A stretch of 64,000 nucleotides of DNA from the NCBI RefSeq assembly GCF_026012015.1, contig NZ_BRXR01000001.1:962001-1026000 (forward strand), in the 5' to 3' direction. The notes below the pieces were generated by a model. It was not told where the DNA came from. It did no database searches and worked only from the letters and a program-made list of their open reading frames with translations. Below, piece after piece: positions 9,899 to 18,657 of this stretch. The stretch's first letter is position 1. Every line of letters starts with the position of its first letter. The DNA comes from Clostridium omnivorum. GTDB lineage: Bacteria; Bacillota; Clostridia; Clostridiales; Clostridiaceae. The translations under genes and the position numbers were made by a program.

Positions 9899-10528
9899 TT
9901 GAATAGAATAAAAGATTTGCCACTTAAAGAAAAACTAGAGAATATTTGGTACTATTATAAATGGTATATACTTGCAGGTGTTTTTTTAGTTTTATCAGTA
10001 TCAATATTAATAAGTTCATTTTTAACTAGAGAAAACTATGTATTTAACGTCAGTATTGTGGGCTACTATGAAAATTTAAATAAGGATGAAGTAACTAATT
10101 TTCAAAAGGAAGTAACTAAACTAGTTGTTCCTGCATCACGTAAAAATACTTCTGCCTTAATAGATTTATATCAAGCCAAAAATACTAACAGCAAATACAA
10201 GGATTTAGAACCCTCCGCTGTAGAGAAGCTGTCTGTAAAAATGGCAGCCAAAGATGTAGATATTTTAATTATTAACAAGGATGATTTTGATTTCTTCATG
10301 AAACAGGGCACGTTTTTTAGTCTTGATTATTTAAATCTAGACTCCAATGATAAAAACAGCAAACTTATTAAATCAAATTCTTCTGTTTATGGGGTAAGTG
10401 TTGAAGGCAACAAGCTACTAAATAAAATTGGATACGATACAAAAGATAAATTCATAGGTATTTTAGCAAATTCAAAGGATAAGAAAAACTCAGAAGAAGT
10501 GCTAAATTGGATACTTAAGTATGACTAA
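9899..10528 (+). CDS. Unknown single-span membrane protein
   Basis: I do not recognise a characterised family. The 209-residue product has a short charged N-terminus, then WYYYKWYILAG leading into one transmembrane helix (about 22-43). A domain of about 165 residues follows, with alternating beta and helical character, probably outside the membrane. There is no cleavable signal and no cysteine pair. The TTG start is supported by GGAGG 8 bases upstream. It follows nagZ by 91 bases and is likely the last gene of the importer operon. A role in handling or sensing extracellular wall fragments is possible but not shown. Confidence 0.65.
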   Translation: MNRIKDLPLKEKLENIWYYYKWYILAGVFLVLSVSILISSFLTRENYVFNVSIVGYYENLNKDEVTNFQKEVTKLVVPASRKNTSALIDLYQAKNTNSKYKDLEPSAVEKLSVKMAAKDVDILIINKDDFDFFMKQGTFFSLDYLNLDSNDKNSKLIKSNSSVYGVSVEGNKLLNKIGYDTKDKFIGILANSKDKKNSEEVLNWILKYD

Positions 10529-10546
10529 AATATAACAAAAAACATG

Positions 10547-10646
10547 TAAAGGAGCTATATCAAGCTTGGCAAATCAATGCATGCAGCACATTTTATATAC
10601 TACAGCAGTGATTTTAAAATAGCTTTATTTTGATATAGCTCCTTTA
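10547..10646. repeat. 17-bp perfect inverted repeat with 66-base loop between convergent operons
   Basis: The arms are 10547-10563 (TAAAGGAGCTATATCAA) and 10630-10646, an exact reverse complement. Read on the minus strand, the second arm is followed after four bases by TTTTTT, so it can terminate the operon that ends at 10683. On the plus strand there is no T run. The loop is unusually long for a terminator. Confidence 0.8.
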
Positions 10647-10682
10647 GTCATATAATCTTTAAATCGATTGTACTAATAATAA

Positions 10683-11873
10683 TTAAAAACTTTCATTTAA
10701 ATATATCAGCTTCCTTTTAAAATAGTTTGAAAGAAGATCACGGTTTCCTGTTATCTTTAAATCCTCACTCCAAATTAAATCTTCCAAGGAAGCATATCCT
10801 GTAATAAGCTGAGTTAGTGTCTGTATGCTGCAGCTTAAATCCGGCGAACAAACCTTCTTTACTACTTTAACGCCTTCTTTATTCCAGCTAACTTCAAAGC
10901 ATCCATTGTTCCATTCTAAAAAGTTATCTACCACCTGAAAGGCTAGAGTTCCTTCACCTTCTGGGCAGCCTTTAAGTTTTAATACTTCCTCCAAATCTAC
11001 TATTCTGCACATTCCAAGATTATATAATTCCGTTTTTACACAGGAGGAATCAGGAAAAAGAAGGCTTAAATTATAAAATTCAGTAGTTTCCCATATGAAA
11101 TCCCTGTAATTCGGTACAAAATCCCCGAGGAAACTTAAAATTCCTATAAATGCTTCATTATTCAGCCATACAAGTTCTTTTACAAGCATGTCAGCACCTA
11201 AGTCCTGTCTCTTCCGGCACTTAAAAGTTATATAGCCCTGTGGCTCTTCTTTTGAATCATACCATACATAAGTATAAATGTTATTCATGTAAGGATCCTC
11301 ACCAATGTGGTGCTTCCATAAGATATCACTTCTCAGCACTGCTAAATTTCTCTCTGCAACAAAACAGCCATAAATTCGTCTTATATAACTGTCATCAGTA
11401 CCTGGAATATATAACTTAAGCTTACCACTGTTTGTAAAATGCTTAAAGGATGCAAGAGGAATAATATATTTTACTTTTCCCGCACTTGTTTCATAGCCGT
11501 ACTTTCTATAATATTCACTTGAGAATGGATAGAGAAAGGAGAGCCACTGCTTGTTTTCTCTCATTTCCCTAAAGCAGTACTGAAAAAGCTTTCGTATATA
11601 TCCCTTATTTCTCTCCTCGGGAAGGGTAACCACTCCACCGATTCCAGCCATAGCTGTGGTTTTGCCTTCAAAGCTGATTTTAAAGGAAGATACCTCCATA
11701 GCTGCGCACATCTTGTTGTCATCATTGAAAAAAGCTCTAAAGGTCTCATAGCCATTATAAAATTTTTCAGGTTCCTTATAAGCATCACTAAAATCCTTGC
11801 TCCATCTAAAAGCTATAGAAAGTATCTTCATTGCATCAATGTGTTCTTCAGGTTTAATTTTTCTAACTTCCAT
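10683..11873 (-). CDS. Eis-like GNAT acetyltransferase
   Basis: This 396-residue protein has an N-terminal GNAT domain (acetyl-CoA loop in PEERNKGYIRKLF, near 88-100). A second degenerate GNAT-like region and a C-terminal SCP2-like part (about 295-396) follow, the layout of the Eis family. Eis proteins acetylate amines on aminoglycosides and on lysine-containing peptides. The ATG at 11873 is chosen because GGAGG lies 5 bases upstream; a GTG at 11885 overlaps that site. It is last in the seven-gene cell-wall salvage operon. Acetylation of an imported wall peptide or amino sugar would fit, but the acceptor is unknown. Confidence 0.75.
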   Translation of the reverse strand: MEVRKIKPEEHIDAMKILSIAFRWSKDFSDAYKEPEKFYNGYETFRAFFNDDNKMCAAMEVSSFKISFEGKTTAMAGIGGVVTLPEERNKGYIRKLFQYCFREMRENKQWLSFLYPFSSEYYRKYGYETSAGKVKYIIPLASFKHFTNSGKLKLYIPGTDDSYIRRIYGCFVAERNLAVLRSDILWKHHIGEDPYMNNIYTYVWYDSKEEPQGYITFKCRKRQDLGADMLVKELVWLNNEAFIGILSFLGDFVPNYRDFIWETTEFYNLSLLFPDSSCVKTELYNLGMCRIVDLEEVLKLKGCPEGEGTLAFQVVDNFLEWNNGCFEVSWNKEGVKVVKKVCSPDLSCSIQTLTQLITGYASLEDLIWSEDLKITGNRDLLSNYFKRKLIYLNESF

Positions 11874-11911
11874 ACCTACCTCCACACTAATTCTAAATAT
11901 CCTTCAAGTAC

Positions 11912-12826
11912 TTAGCCGTTAATTGCCATTAAAACTGCTCCATAGGCTGCATCATTTTTCATATTCACAACTTCAACAAGTGGATAATTTTTGCTCATCA
12001 ATCTCTTGAATTCAGAGGATACCCTTTGGTTTTTCTCTATAACGCTGCCGTTAACTGCTAGAACTGTCTTTTTATTATTTAAATTCAGGCTATCTAAAAC
12101 AGCTTTACTTACTAAGAAAAGCTCATAGGCTGCTTTTTCAAGTATTTCCTCTGCAGCAATATCCCCTTGCTTATAAGCCTCATCTACAAGCTTTGCAAGT
12201 GAAGCTATTTCACTTTTCCCTGCGCCACTTCTATAAACATAATCTATAAGCTCAGTGGAATTTTTAAGTTTTAAATGATTTAAAATTAAATCTGTCATAA
12301 GTGTACTTTCCTCAATGCCGTCAAAGGCCTTAGCTATTCTGTTTATAGCACTAATTCCTATATAATAGCCACTGCCTTCATCTCCTATGATATGTCCCCA
12401 TCCGCCTGCTCTTTTTGTTTCACCATTAGTATTTCTGCCATAGCAAATGGAACCTGTGCCTGAAATTAAAATTACACCTTCAGCTCCGCCAACTCCTCCA
12501 TAAAGAGCAGTTACAGCATCATTGGTTATAATTGTTTTGCCTTTAAAGCCAGTACTTCTGATTATTTCTTCCATAATAGCTTTGTCGGAAGGCCTGTCAA
12601 CTCCAGCAGTACCTATGCATATTATCTCTATATCCTCTAGGGACAGCTGTGCTTTTATCAATGTATCATTTAAAAGCTCCTTCAGCATGTTCAAAACAGC
12701 TTCCTTTCCCATTGAATTGATATTGCATGGTCCTCCTTCCATAGTTAAGATTACATTTTCATTTTTATCTGCAAGCTTTAGAGCAGTTTTTGTTCCGCCT
12801 CCGTCGATTCCTATAACATAACACAT
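11912..12826 (-). CDS. murK: BadF/BadG-type amino-sugar kinase, probable MurNAc/GlcNAc kinase MurK
   Basis: A 304-residue kinase of the ASKHA fold. The phosphate loop GIDGGGTKTALKLAD lies at the N-terminus (6-20), the second motif is IICIGTAGVDRP, and the glycine-rich adenosine region is GVILISGTGSICYG. The family includes MurK of C. acetobutylicum, which phosphorylates MurNAc and GlcNAc at O6. Its setting with nagZ, namZ and murQ in one island supports the same role: it makes MurNAc-6-phosphate for MurQ, replacing the PTS phosphorylation used by B. subtilis. The start follows AAGGAGTAGGTAAT. The family is sure; the MurNAc preference is inferred. Confidence 0.85.
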   Translation of the reverse strand: MCYVIGIDGGGTKTALKLADKNENVILTMEGGPCNINSMGKEAVLNMLKELLNDTLIKAQLSLEDIEIICIGTAGVDRPSDKAIMEEIIRSTGFKGKTIITNDAVTALYGGVGGAEGVILISGTGSICYGRNTNGETKRAGGWGHIIGDEGSGYYIGISAINRIAKAFDGIEESTLMTDLILNHLKLKNSTELIDYVYRSGAGKSEIASLAKLVDEAYKQGDIAAEEILEKAAYELFLVSKAVLDSLNLNNKKTVLAVNGSVIEKNQRVSSEFKRLMSKNYPLVEVVNMKNDAAYGAVLMAING

Positions 12827-12893
12827 ATTACCTACTCCTTATTAAAATTTATTTTTTCAATCTATTAGTATTTTTAAGTAAACAGACTTATTG

Positions 12894-14291
12894 TTACTTT
12901 AGATTCTTAATAACTTTCCAGGTCTCATAAGTTTCATGGGTAAGCATCCATGCAGCAGCACCTGGAAGATTATACTTTTTAACCAAATCCATTCTCATTT
13001 TCACAGATACTTCGTCCTCAATCCAAATAAAATGCATATCTTCAGCCTCGTCATTATAAATTAACTTGTTCTGTTTTGAATAATCATCAAATATAAGTAC
13101 TGAATCGTCTATTTTATTTTTCATTTCCTTCATATTTATGGGCACAACCTCTACTGTCTTGTACATTTCCTCGTTTGGGCTTAGCAGTCTGCATATATTC
13201 TTTTTTATATAAGCTTCCTGCATACAAACCCTTATTTTATAATAATCGCCACTGTCACCTAGATAATCTAATACATCCCCAGGGTTAATTGTTATTTTTT
13301 CCGATGTATCTTTTGGCTGTAAATATCCAAAAATTCCTTCCCATTCCACAACTACTACAGATTTTGATTCAGGTTTAATCTTTGTAACTTTCCAATCTCT
13401 GCTGTAAAATGGAATTCCTAAAATTAGCTTTTCTTTTGGAATGCCCATGTTTAACAGCTCTGTTATCCCTTCTTCCACCCAAGGAAAAGAAGCTGTAGAG
13501 CCTGGAACTATATCCAACCTCCCATTTTCATCATAGGCCATAAAGCATATATAATCCACATGCTTCGAAAGCTCTTTTCTGTCATAGCACTTTCCCCAAG
13601 CATCAGAATCAGATTCTCTTGTTATATCAATGGAGACAACAAAGTTATACCATTTAAGCTCTACTGAGAGCTTCTCCACATACCTATTATATACCTTCTT
13701 ACACTTGCTGCCGAAGCCTTCGAAATCTATATTGATCCCATCCAAATCATATTCCAAAGCATACTTAACTATTTCATCTATTTCCTTATTCACTAAGCTT
13801 TCATTTGTGTATACAGTATAATTTCTGCCTGCATTAAAGTCTGCAATCAGACCCCATACCTCATAGCCATGATTATGGGCAATTCTTACATATTCTCTAT
13901 CGCACTTTTCCATAACCTTTATACTGTCTTTACTATTTGCATCACCTGCCCTTGTGAACCAGGTAGGCGATATCACATCTAAGCCCTGCTCCATGCAATT
14001 CTTATTTATATATTTGCTATAATGCTCTTTATTTTCCCCCTTGCCCTGAATAGAATCCCAAGCTATCATTATTTTTTGAGGGCCGTCATTATTAACTGCC
14101 CTAGCATGATCTTTGGTTACAAAGCCATATTTGCTGCCAAATCTTATTTTATAAAAGCTGCTGTCCTCCTCATAAACCCTATAGATTTTACCCGGCATTG
14201 CTTTTCTCTCATCCCTGATTCTACTTTTATTAAGCAAAAGCCATGTTTCTTCAGTTATTTCTATATACTTGCACCCAGTTGAAGCACCCAT
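12894..14291 (-). CDS. GH18 glycoside hydrolase with SH3-like segments, no signal peptide
   Basis: This 465-residue protein starts with an SH3-like wall-binding segment (about 8-66, including KSRIRDERKAMPGKIYRVYE and KYGFVTKDHARAV). A GH18 barrel follows. The catalytic strand reads DGINIDFEGFG (184-194), with Glu191 as proton donor. This is the variant seen in YaaH/SleL-type spore-cortex glucosaminidases. A second SH3-like stretch (about 310-375, with ITINPGDVLDYLGDSGDYYKI) interrupts the barrel before its last strands. No signal peptide is visible and the ATG follows AAAGGAGAG. It probably cleaves GlcNAc-type linkages in wall fragments; in this operon that would happen in the cytosol. Confidence 0.82.
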   Translation of the reverse strand: MGASTGCKYIEITEETWLLLNKSRIRDERKAMPGKIYRVYEEDSSFYKIRFGSKYGFVTKDHARAVNNDGPQKIMIAWDSIQGKGENKEHYSKYINKNCMEQGLDVISPTWFTRAGDANSKDSIKVMEKCDREYVRIAHNHGYEVWGLIADFNAGRNYTVYTNESLVNKEIDEIVKYALEYDLDGINIDFEGFGSKCKKVYNRYVEKLSVELKWYNFVVSIDITRESDSDAWGKCYDRKELSKHVDYICFMAYDENGRLDIVPGSTASFPWVEEGITELLNMGIPKEKLILGIPFYSRDWKVTKIKPESKSVVVVEWEGIFGYLQPKDTSEKITINPGDVLDYLGDSGDYYKIRVCMQEAYIKKNICRLLSPNEEMYKTVEVVPINMKEMKNKIDDSVLIFDDYSKQNKLIYNDEAEDMHFIWIEDEVSVKMRMDLVKKYNLPGAAAWMLTHETYETWKVIKNLK

Positions 14292-14370
14292 ATTGTTAAC
14301 TCTCCTTTCAACTAGAGCTATAAATAAAATTGTTTAATCATAATCTAACTTGTAATGAATATATTAACTT

Positions 14371-15522
14371 TTAGTATATATGATAATTTTCCTTTAGTTT
14401 TTTAAACTCTTCACTTTCTTTTCTCCACTTTTCAATAAAGCCTTCAGCTTCATATTTCCTATTTCTTACTTCATCCGAACCTGAAAGAAAATCAATAAAG
14501 TGATGTGACCCTTCCTTAAATGGAGGCAGCCATTGAAATTTTTCTCTATCCATATCCACAACTTCATATAGAAGGTGTATTCCAACCTCTATAGCTTTAA
14601 CCTTTTTCTTATCAGTAATATGGATCTGTACCCCCCTGCACAGCTCTCCTTTATGCTTTGAGAAGGTAGGCTCAAAATACATAGGTCTAAAAAGCACACC
14701 CTCTAAGCCTTTGCTGTTCATTATATCCGAGAGCTTATATGCATCCAGCCAAGGTGCTCCAATAGTTTCAAAAGGTCTTGTGGTTCCTCTTCCTTCAGAA
14801 ATATTCGTTCCTTCAAAAAGGCAGGTTCCATTATATAGCACTGCTGTGTTTACTGTAGGAATATTAGGGCTGGGGTTAACCCATAATAAATCTGTATCAT
14901 CATAATAAGCCTCCCTATTCCAGCCTTCAAGCTTAACCACCTCTAAATCACAGTTTATATTAAATTCCTTATTCATGAATATTGCCAATTCCCCTATAGT
15001 CAATCCATATCTTGAAGGTATTGGGTACATTCCTACGAAGGATTTAAATTCTACATCAAGTATATTTCCCTCTACACACTTTCCTCCAATTACATTTGGT
15101 CTATCCAAAACTACAAAGCTTTTATGGTTTTCTGCGCAGCTTTCCATGCAGTAAGCCATGGTATAAAGAAATGTATAGTATCTAGACCCCACATCCTGAA
15201 GGTCTAATACTAAAACGTCAATATCTTTTAATATCTCAGGTGAAGGCTTCTTGTTCTTGCCATAAAGACTGAATACGGTTATACCTGTAGCTTCATCTAT
15301 GTATGTATCCACTGACGCTCCAGCCTGAAGATTCCCCCTTATTCCATGCTCAGGTGAATAAAGAGCAGTAAGATTAAAGTTCTCATTTAATATATCTATG
15401 GTAGATCTAAGGCTCTTATTAACTCCCGTAGGACAGCTAACAAGCCCTAATCTCTTCCCCTTAAAAAGATGACTATATTTTTCTATCACATCTATACCAT
15501 TTTTAACAATTAGCTTTTCCAT
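14371..15522 (-). CDS. namZ: Exo-beta-N-acetylmuramidase NamZ (DUF1343)
   Basis: This 383-residue DUF1343 protein matches YbbC/NamZ, which removes MurNAc from the non-reducing end of peptidoglycan chains. Family landmarks are LGLVSCPTGVNKSLRSTIDI, LYSPEHGIRGNLQAGASVD, VLVLDLQDVGSRYYTFLYTM and the C-terminal GTNISEGRGTTRPFE. The length equals the mature B. subtilis enzyme, but the secretion signal is missing: the protein begins MEKLIVKNGIDVIEKY. It lies 20 bases after the serine hydrolase gene, the same ybbC-ybbE association seen in B. subtilis. Together with NagZ it would reduce imported wall chains to monosaccharides. Confidence 0.92.
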   Translation of the reverse strand: MEKLIVKNGIDVIEKYSHLFKGKRLGLVSCPTGVNKSLRSTIDILNENFNLTALYSPEHGIRGNLQAGASVDTYIDEATGITVFSLYGKNKKPSPEILKDIDVLVLDLQDVGSRYYTFLYTMAYCMESCAENHKSFVVLDRPNVIGGKCVEGNILDVEFKSFVGMYPIPSRYGLTIGELAIFMNKEFNINCDLEVVKLEGWNREAYYDDTDLLWVNPSPNIPTVNTAVLYNGTCLFEGTNISEGRGTTRPFETIGAPWLDAYKLSDIMNSKGLEGVLFRPMYFEPTFSKHKGELCRGVQIHITDKKKVKAIEVGIHLLYEVVDMDREKFQWLPPFKEGSHHFIDFLSGSDEVRNRKYEAEGFIEKWRKESEEFKKLKENYHIY

Positions 15523-15542
15523 ATTATCACCCCAATGTTCTA

Positions 15543-16607
15543 CTATTCTACTGCAGACATAACTGCATTATGAAATAATCTTCGAAATCGTATTATATTA
15601 TCATTTTCCCTTGTTGGATGTACCCTGTTGGTTAAAAGTATAATATACACATCATTTTCTATATCTGTCCAAATGGAAGTACCTGTGAAGCCTGTATGTC
15701 CAAAAGCCTTTGGCGATATAATATCACCGCCTGAAGATAATATCCTGCCTTTAACACTCCATCCCAAGGCTCTGTTTTCCTCAAGTCCCTCAGTATAATT
15801 TTGTATCATAGCCTTAAAGGCTGCCCTAGAAATTAACTGCTTGTTTTTATAATTTCCTTCATTAATAAGCATGGAAGCAAACTTAGTCATATCCTCAATG
15901 TTTGAGAATAAACCTGCATGACCTGAGATTCCACCAAAAAACCTTCCATTTTCGTCGTGACATACACCTATTAAAGTTTTTCCGCTTTCTAAATCTATCT
16001 CGGTGGCGGCAACATTGCTACTGTTAGGTTTAAAACAAGTATTGTTCATTTCTAAGGGCTCGAACACATGCTTTCTACATAGATTATCTAGAGAATCTTG
16101 TCCAACCTTTTCAAGAATATATTTAAGCAGAATAAAGCCATAGTCGCTGTATACTACTCTTGTCCCAGGTTTATATATAAGCTTTTCCTTAGATATAAAC
16201 CTTACTGCATCCTGAAAATCACTGCAATGCTTGTAAAGAGATCCAAAGGCAGGTAAGCCACTGGTATGAGTCAAAAGATTAAAGAGGGTTATATTCTCTT
16301 TTTTTTCATCCTTAAAAAATTCTACATACTGACTTACCTTGTCAAATACTGAAATCAGCCCTTTTTCTAAAAATATCATAAACAAGGTATTGGTAGCTAC
16401 CACTTTAGTTAAAGACGCCATATCAAACAAGGTGTCCCTCTCCATAGGCAGCTTCTCAGGAATTAAGCATCTATTTCCATAATGCTGAATTTTATATATT
16501 CCACTCTTATGTCCTACAGCTGCAGCAGCACCTGGAAAATAGTCCTTTGAAATACCTTCTTCTATCAGGCTAAAAGCATAATCTAATCTATCAATATTAA
16601 TTGGCAT
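15543..16607 (-). CDS. Serine hydrolase of the class C beta-lactamase fold (AmiE/YbbE-like)
   Basis: A protein of 354 residues with the three penicillin-recognising motifs: SLTK (Ser65 nucleophile, Lys68), YSDYG around 157-161 in place of YxN, and GHTGFTG near 310 in place of KTG. In B. subtilis the homologous AmiE is an N-acetylmuramyl-L-alanine amidase that strips peptides from MurNAc, encoded in the ybb/mur cluster next to namZ. This copy has no signal peptide. Start at the ATG behind AGGCGGTG. Amidase function is inferred from the neighbourhood; a D-aminopeptidase or esterase is an alternative for this fold. Confidence 0.82.
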   Translation of the reverse strand: MPINIDRLDYAFSLIEEGISKDYFPGAAAAVGHKSGIYKIQHYGNRCLIPEKLPMERDTLFDMASLTKVVATNTLFMIFLEKGLISVFDKVSQYVEFFKDEKKENITLFNLLTHTSGLPAFGSLYKHCSDFQDAVRFISKEKLIYKPGTRVVYSDYGFILLKYILEKVGQDSLDNLCRKHVFEPLEMNNTCFKPNSSNVAATEIDLESGKTLIGVCHDENGRFFGGISGHAGLFSNIEDMTKFASMLINEGNYKNKQLISRAAFKAMIQNYTEGLEENRALGWSVKGRILSSGGDIISPKAFGHTGFTGTSIWTDIENDVYIILLTNRVHPTRENDNIIRFRRLFHNAVMSAVE

Positions 16608-16657
16608 GAAAACACCGCCTTTTATTTAATTTAGGCTAATTCTGTAACAATTATAGA

Positions 16658-17359
16658 TTAAAAGGATTCTTTTATCTGTTTAATTGCAAGTGGGTCTACT
16701 GCAAAGGCCTGTGCTCTTTCTTTTCTTGCTTCACAACCTCTTACCTTGCTTAAAGCGTCATAATATTCATAATACTTAAAGGAAGTACTGTTTGTAACAA
16801 ACCATATCTTCTTTAAGGCTTCCATCCATAAATGGTAGCCCTTTGAAATATCTATGAATGTATAAGGCTTGAATTCGTGGGAGTCTTCCCAGTTTTCAGC
16901 AAAATATGGACCTGCTGCAAAATGTCTTGGGTTTTTCCTCTCAAAACCAGCTATTCCTGCATAAAACTGAGCATCCATAACAATTCTGCTGGTTGCAGCA
17001 TGATCTTTATGCATACTATTTTTCCAGTGAGTTATAAGAATATCTGGCTTATGCTCTCTTATTAAATCCGCAACCTTAAATCTTGGCTCATCTGTATCCG
17101 GAAGCTCTCCGTCCTTATAATCAAGGACTATGCTTTTCCCTCCCAGCATCTCAGCAAATTCTCTAGCTTCTCTTATTTTCTGCTCGGCATATTGCTCTAC
17201 TGTTAAATGAGGAGGGTTTCCTTTTTCACCTGGTGTCATATTAACTATTGTAATTTTATCTCCCATTACTGAATGCTGAGCAAGGACTCCCCCCGCAGTT
17301 AGCTCCATGTCACCAACATGGGCTCCAATTGCCATTATATGAAGTTGTTTTCTTTCCAT
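16658..17359 (-). CDS. PIG-L/LmbE-family deacetylase with altered AHPDD motif
   Basis: This family removes N-acetyl groups from GlcNAc-type sugars (examples BshB, MshB, PIG-L) using one zinc ion. The 233-residue protein keeps likely zinc ligands His14, Asp17 and His120 (in HKDHAAT, 117-123). The usual AHPDDxE reads AHVGDME here, so the Asp that normally acts as general base is Gly16. It may use another base or may have lost activity. The gene starts 2 bases after the double-GNAT gene, so deacetylation and acetylation enzymes are translationally linked. The substrate is probably a cell-wall amino sugar. Confidence 0.85.
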   Translation of the reverse strand: MERKQLHIMAIGAHVGDMELTAGGVLAQHSVMGDKITIVNMTPGEKGNPPHLTVEQYAEQKIREAREFAEMLGGKSIVLDYKDGELPDTDEPRFKVADLIREHKPDILITHWKNSMHKDHAATSRIVMDAQFYAGIAGFERKNPRHFAAGPYFAENWEDSHEFKPYTFIDISKGYHLWMEALKKIWFVTNSTSFKYYEYYDALSKVRGCEARKERAQAFAVDPLAIKQIKESF

Positions 17360-17361
17360 TG

Positions 17362-18354
17362 TTATATCTCCTTTCTCATTACTGCCCAGGTTTTTACAAC
17401 ATTAAAACCTGCAGCATCATACATTCTTTTTGCGTTATTTGTAGCTCCTGTGAATAAAGACATAAAGCCTGCACCTTCTTTTTTAAAGCTTTCACAAAGC
17501 ATAAAGAATAGCAGCTTTCCTATTCCGCCTCCCTGATGCTTTGAATCAACTCCAATTCCAGAGAACTTGCCTCTTCCGCTTGGCTCTATTTCTACAGGTC
17601 CTGCAAATCCGCAAATCTCACCCTTATCTGAAGCTACTACTATTGGAAATGGCTTTTCAAGAGCAATATTATCCTCTATCTCTTTTCTCCATAGTTCATT
17701 CTTTAGATCATCATATAAAGCATCAAAGCCATAATGCTTGCTTTCATCATAATATTCTATAGTTATCCCTTTTTCCTTTAACTGAGAGAGTTTATTAAGA
17801 GATTTTTCATCAAGTTCAAATTTTGCAAGATCCATATACATGGAAACTTCCATTGTTCTTAACATGTAGCCATGCTTCTTAAAAAATTCAAAAGCATAGC
17901 TGTCTGCATCAACTCCAGGTGCATTTGGATGATCATGCTTGTTATTTGAACCAGGAATATACCATTCTAGATTTATGGGATTAAAGAATATTATTTGTAT
18001 CATTTTCTTTCCACTGCCTATAAGAAACTCCTCAACAGCTTTTAAAAGCATGCTTCCATAGCCTTTATTTCTATATTGTCTGTTCACTAATACAAAGGTC
18101 AAATACCCAGGGGTATTTTCAAAGCTTTCACCTGGAAGGAATTCCTTCTTAAACAGTCCATTTGCAAAGCCTATTATCTTTCCGTCTTCTATGCCAACAA
18201 AGGTTCCTTCATAACTGAAGTTAAGGTTATTAATAAATTTATCTCTAAAGCTTTCTTCAGTGAAAGGCTTGTACGGCATTTCATTGCTGCAGGACTTATT
18301 CCAAAGCTCCACAACTCCTTTAATATAAGAATCACAAAATCTTTTAATCTCCAT
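17362..18354 (-). CDS. Tandem-GNAT acetyltransferase, first gene of the salvage operon
   Basis: This 330-residue protein has two GNAT domains. Acetyl-CoA loops are visible as RQYRNKGYGSMLLKAVEEF (near 92-110) and SKHQGGGIGKLLFFM (near 276-290). It is a distant relative of the protein at 7165-8154; both carry a PG-containing insert (WYIPGSNNKHDHPNAPG here) after the first loop. The ATG at 18354 follows AAGGAGG. It heads a tightly spaced seven-gene operon and is followed 2 bases later by the PIG-L gene. An amino-sugar N-acetyltransferase role is inferred only from that pairing. Confidence 0.75.
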   Translation of the reverse strand: MEIKRFCDSYIKGVVELWNKSCSNEMPYKPFTEESFRDKFINNLNFSYEGTFVGIEDGKIIGFANGLFKKEFLPGESFENTPGYLTFVLVNRQYRNKGYGSMLLKAVEEFLIGSGKKMIQIIFFNPINLEWYIPGSNNKHDHPNAPGVDADSYAFEFFKKHGYMLRTMEVSMYMDLAKFELDEKSLNKLSQLKEKGITIEYYDESKHYGFDALYDDLKNELWRKEIEDNIALEKPFPIVVASDKGEICGFAGPVEIEPSGRGKFSGIGVDSKHQGGGIGKLLFFMLCESFKKEGAGFMSLFTGATNNAKRMYDAAGFNVVKTWAVMRKEI

Positions 18355-18439
18355 TTTAATACCTCCTTGAGTTTCTGAAGATTGCCAACTTCCATACTGC
18401 TTTTGTTTTTCTGCAGCTAGTGTTAGCTCTTATAAATGT

Positions 18440-18468
18440 ATAATATACCCTAGAGTAAAAGTTTTCAA
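18440..18468 (-). promoter_or_regulatory. Predicted promoter of the NamZ/MurK operon
   Basis: TTGAAA (18468-18463), a 17-base spacer and TATTAT (18445-18440) on the minus strand, about 85 bases before the first start codon. The -35 is preceded by AAATGT, as in the ABC-importer promoter. The rest of the 18355-18657 gap shows nothing else I can support. Confidence 0.55.
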
Positions 18469-18657
18469 CATTTAATTTCACATTTTTATATATATTCTGA
18501 AACTTTTTTTCATGACTATTTATTGCTTAATTTTAACTTGCTAAGGACACCACCTTCTCCTGTATTCAATTTTGCTTTTGGTATCTATTTTATCTCTATA
18601 GAAACAGTAAAGCCCTAATTACTAAAATTCACTTTTTAGCAATTAGCGGCTTCTGCT

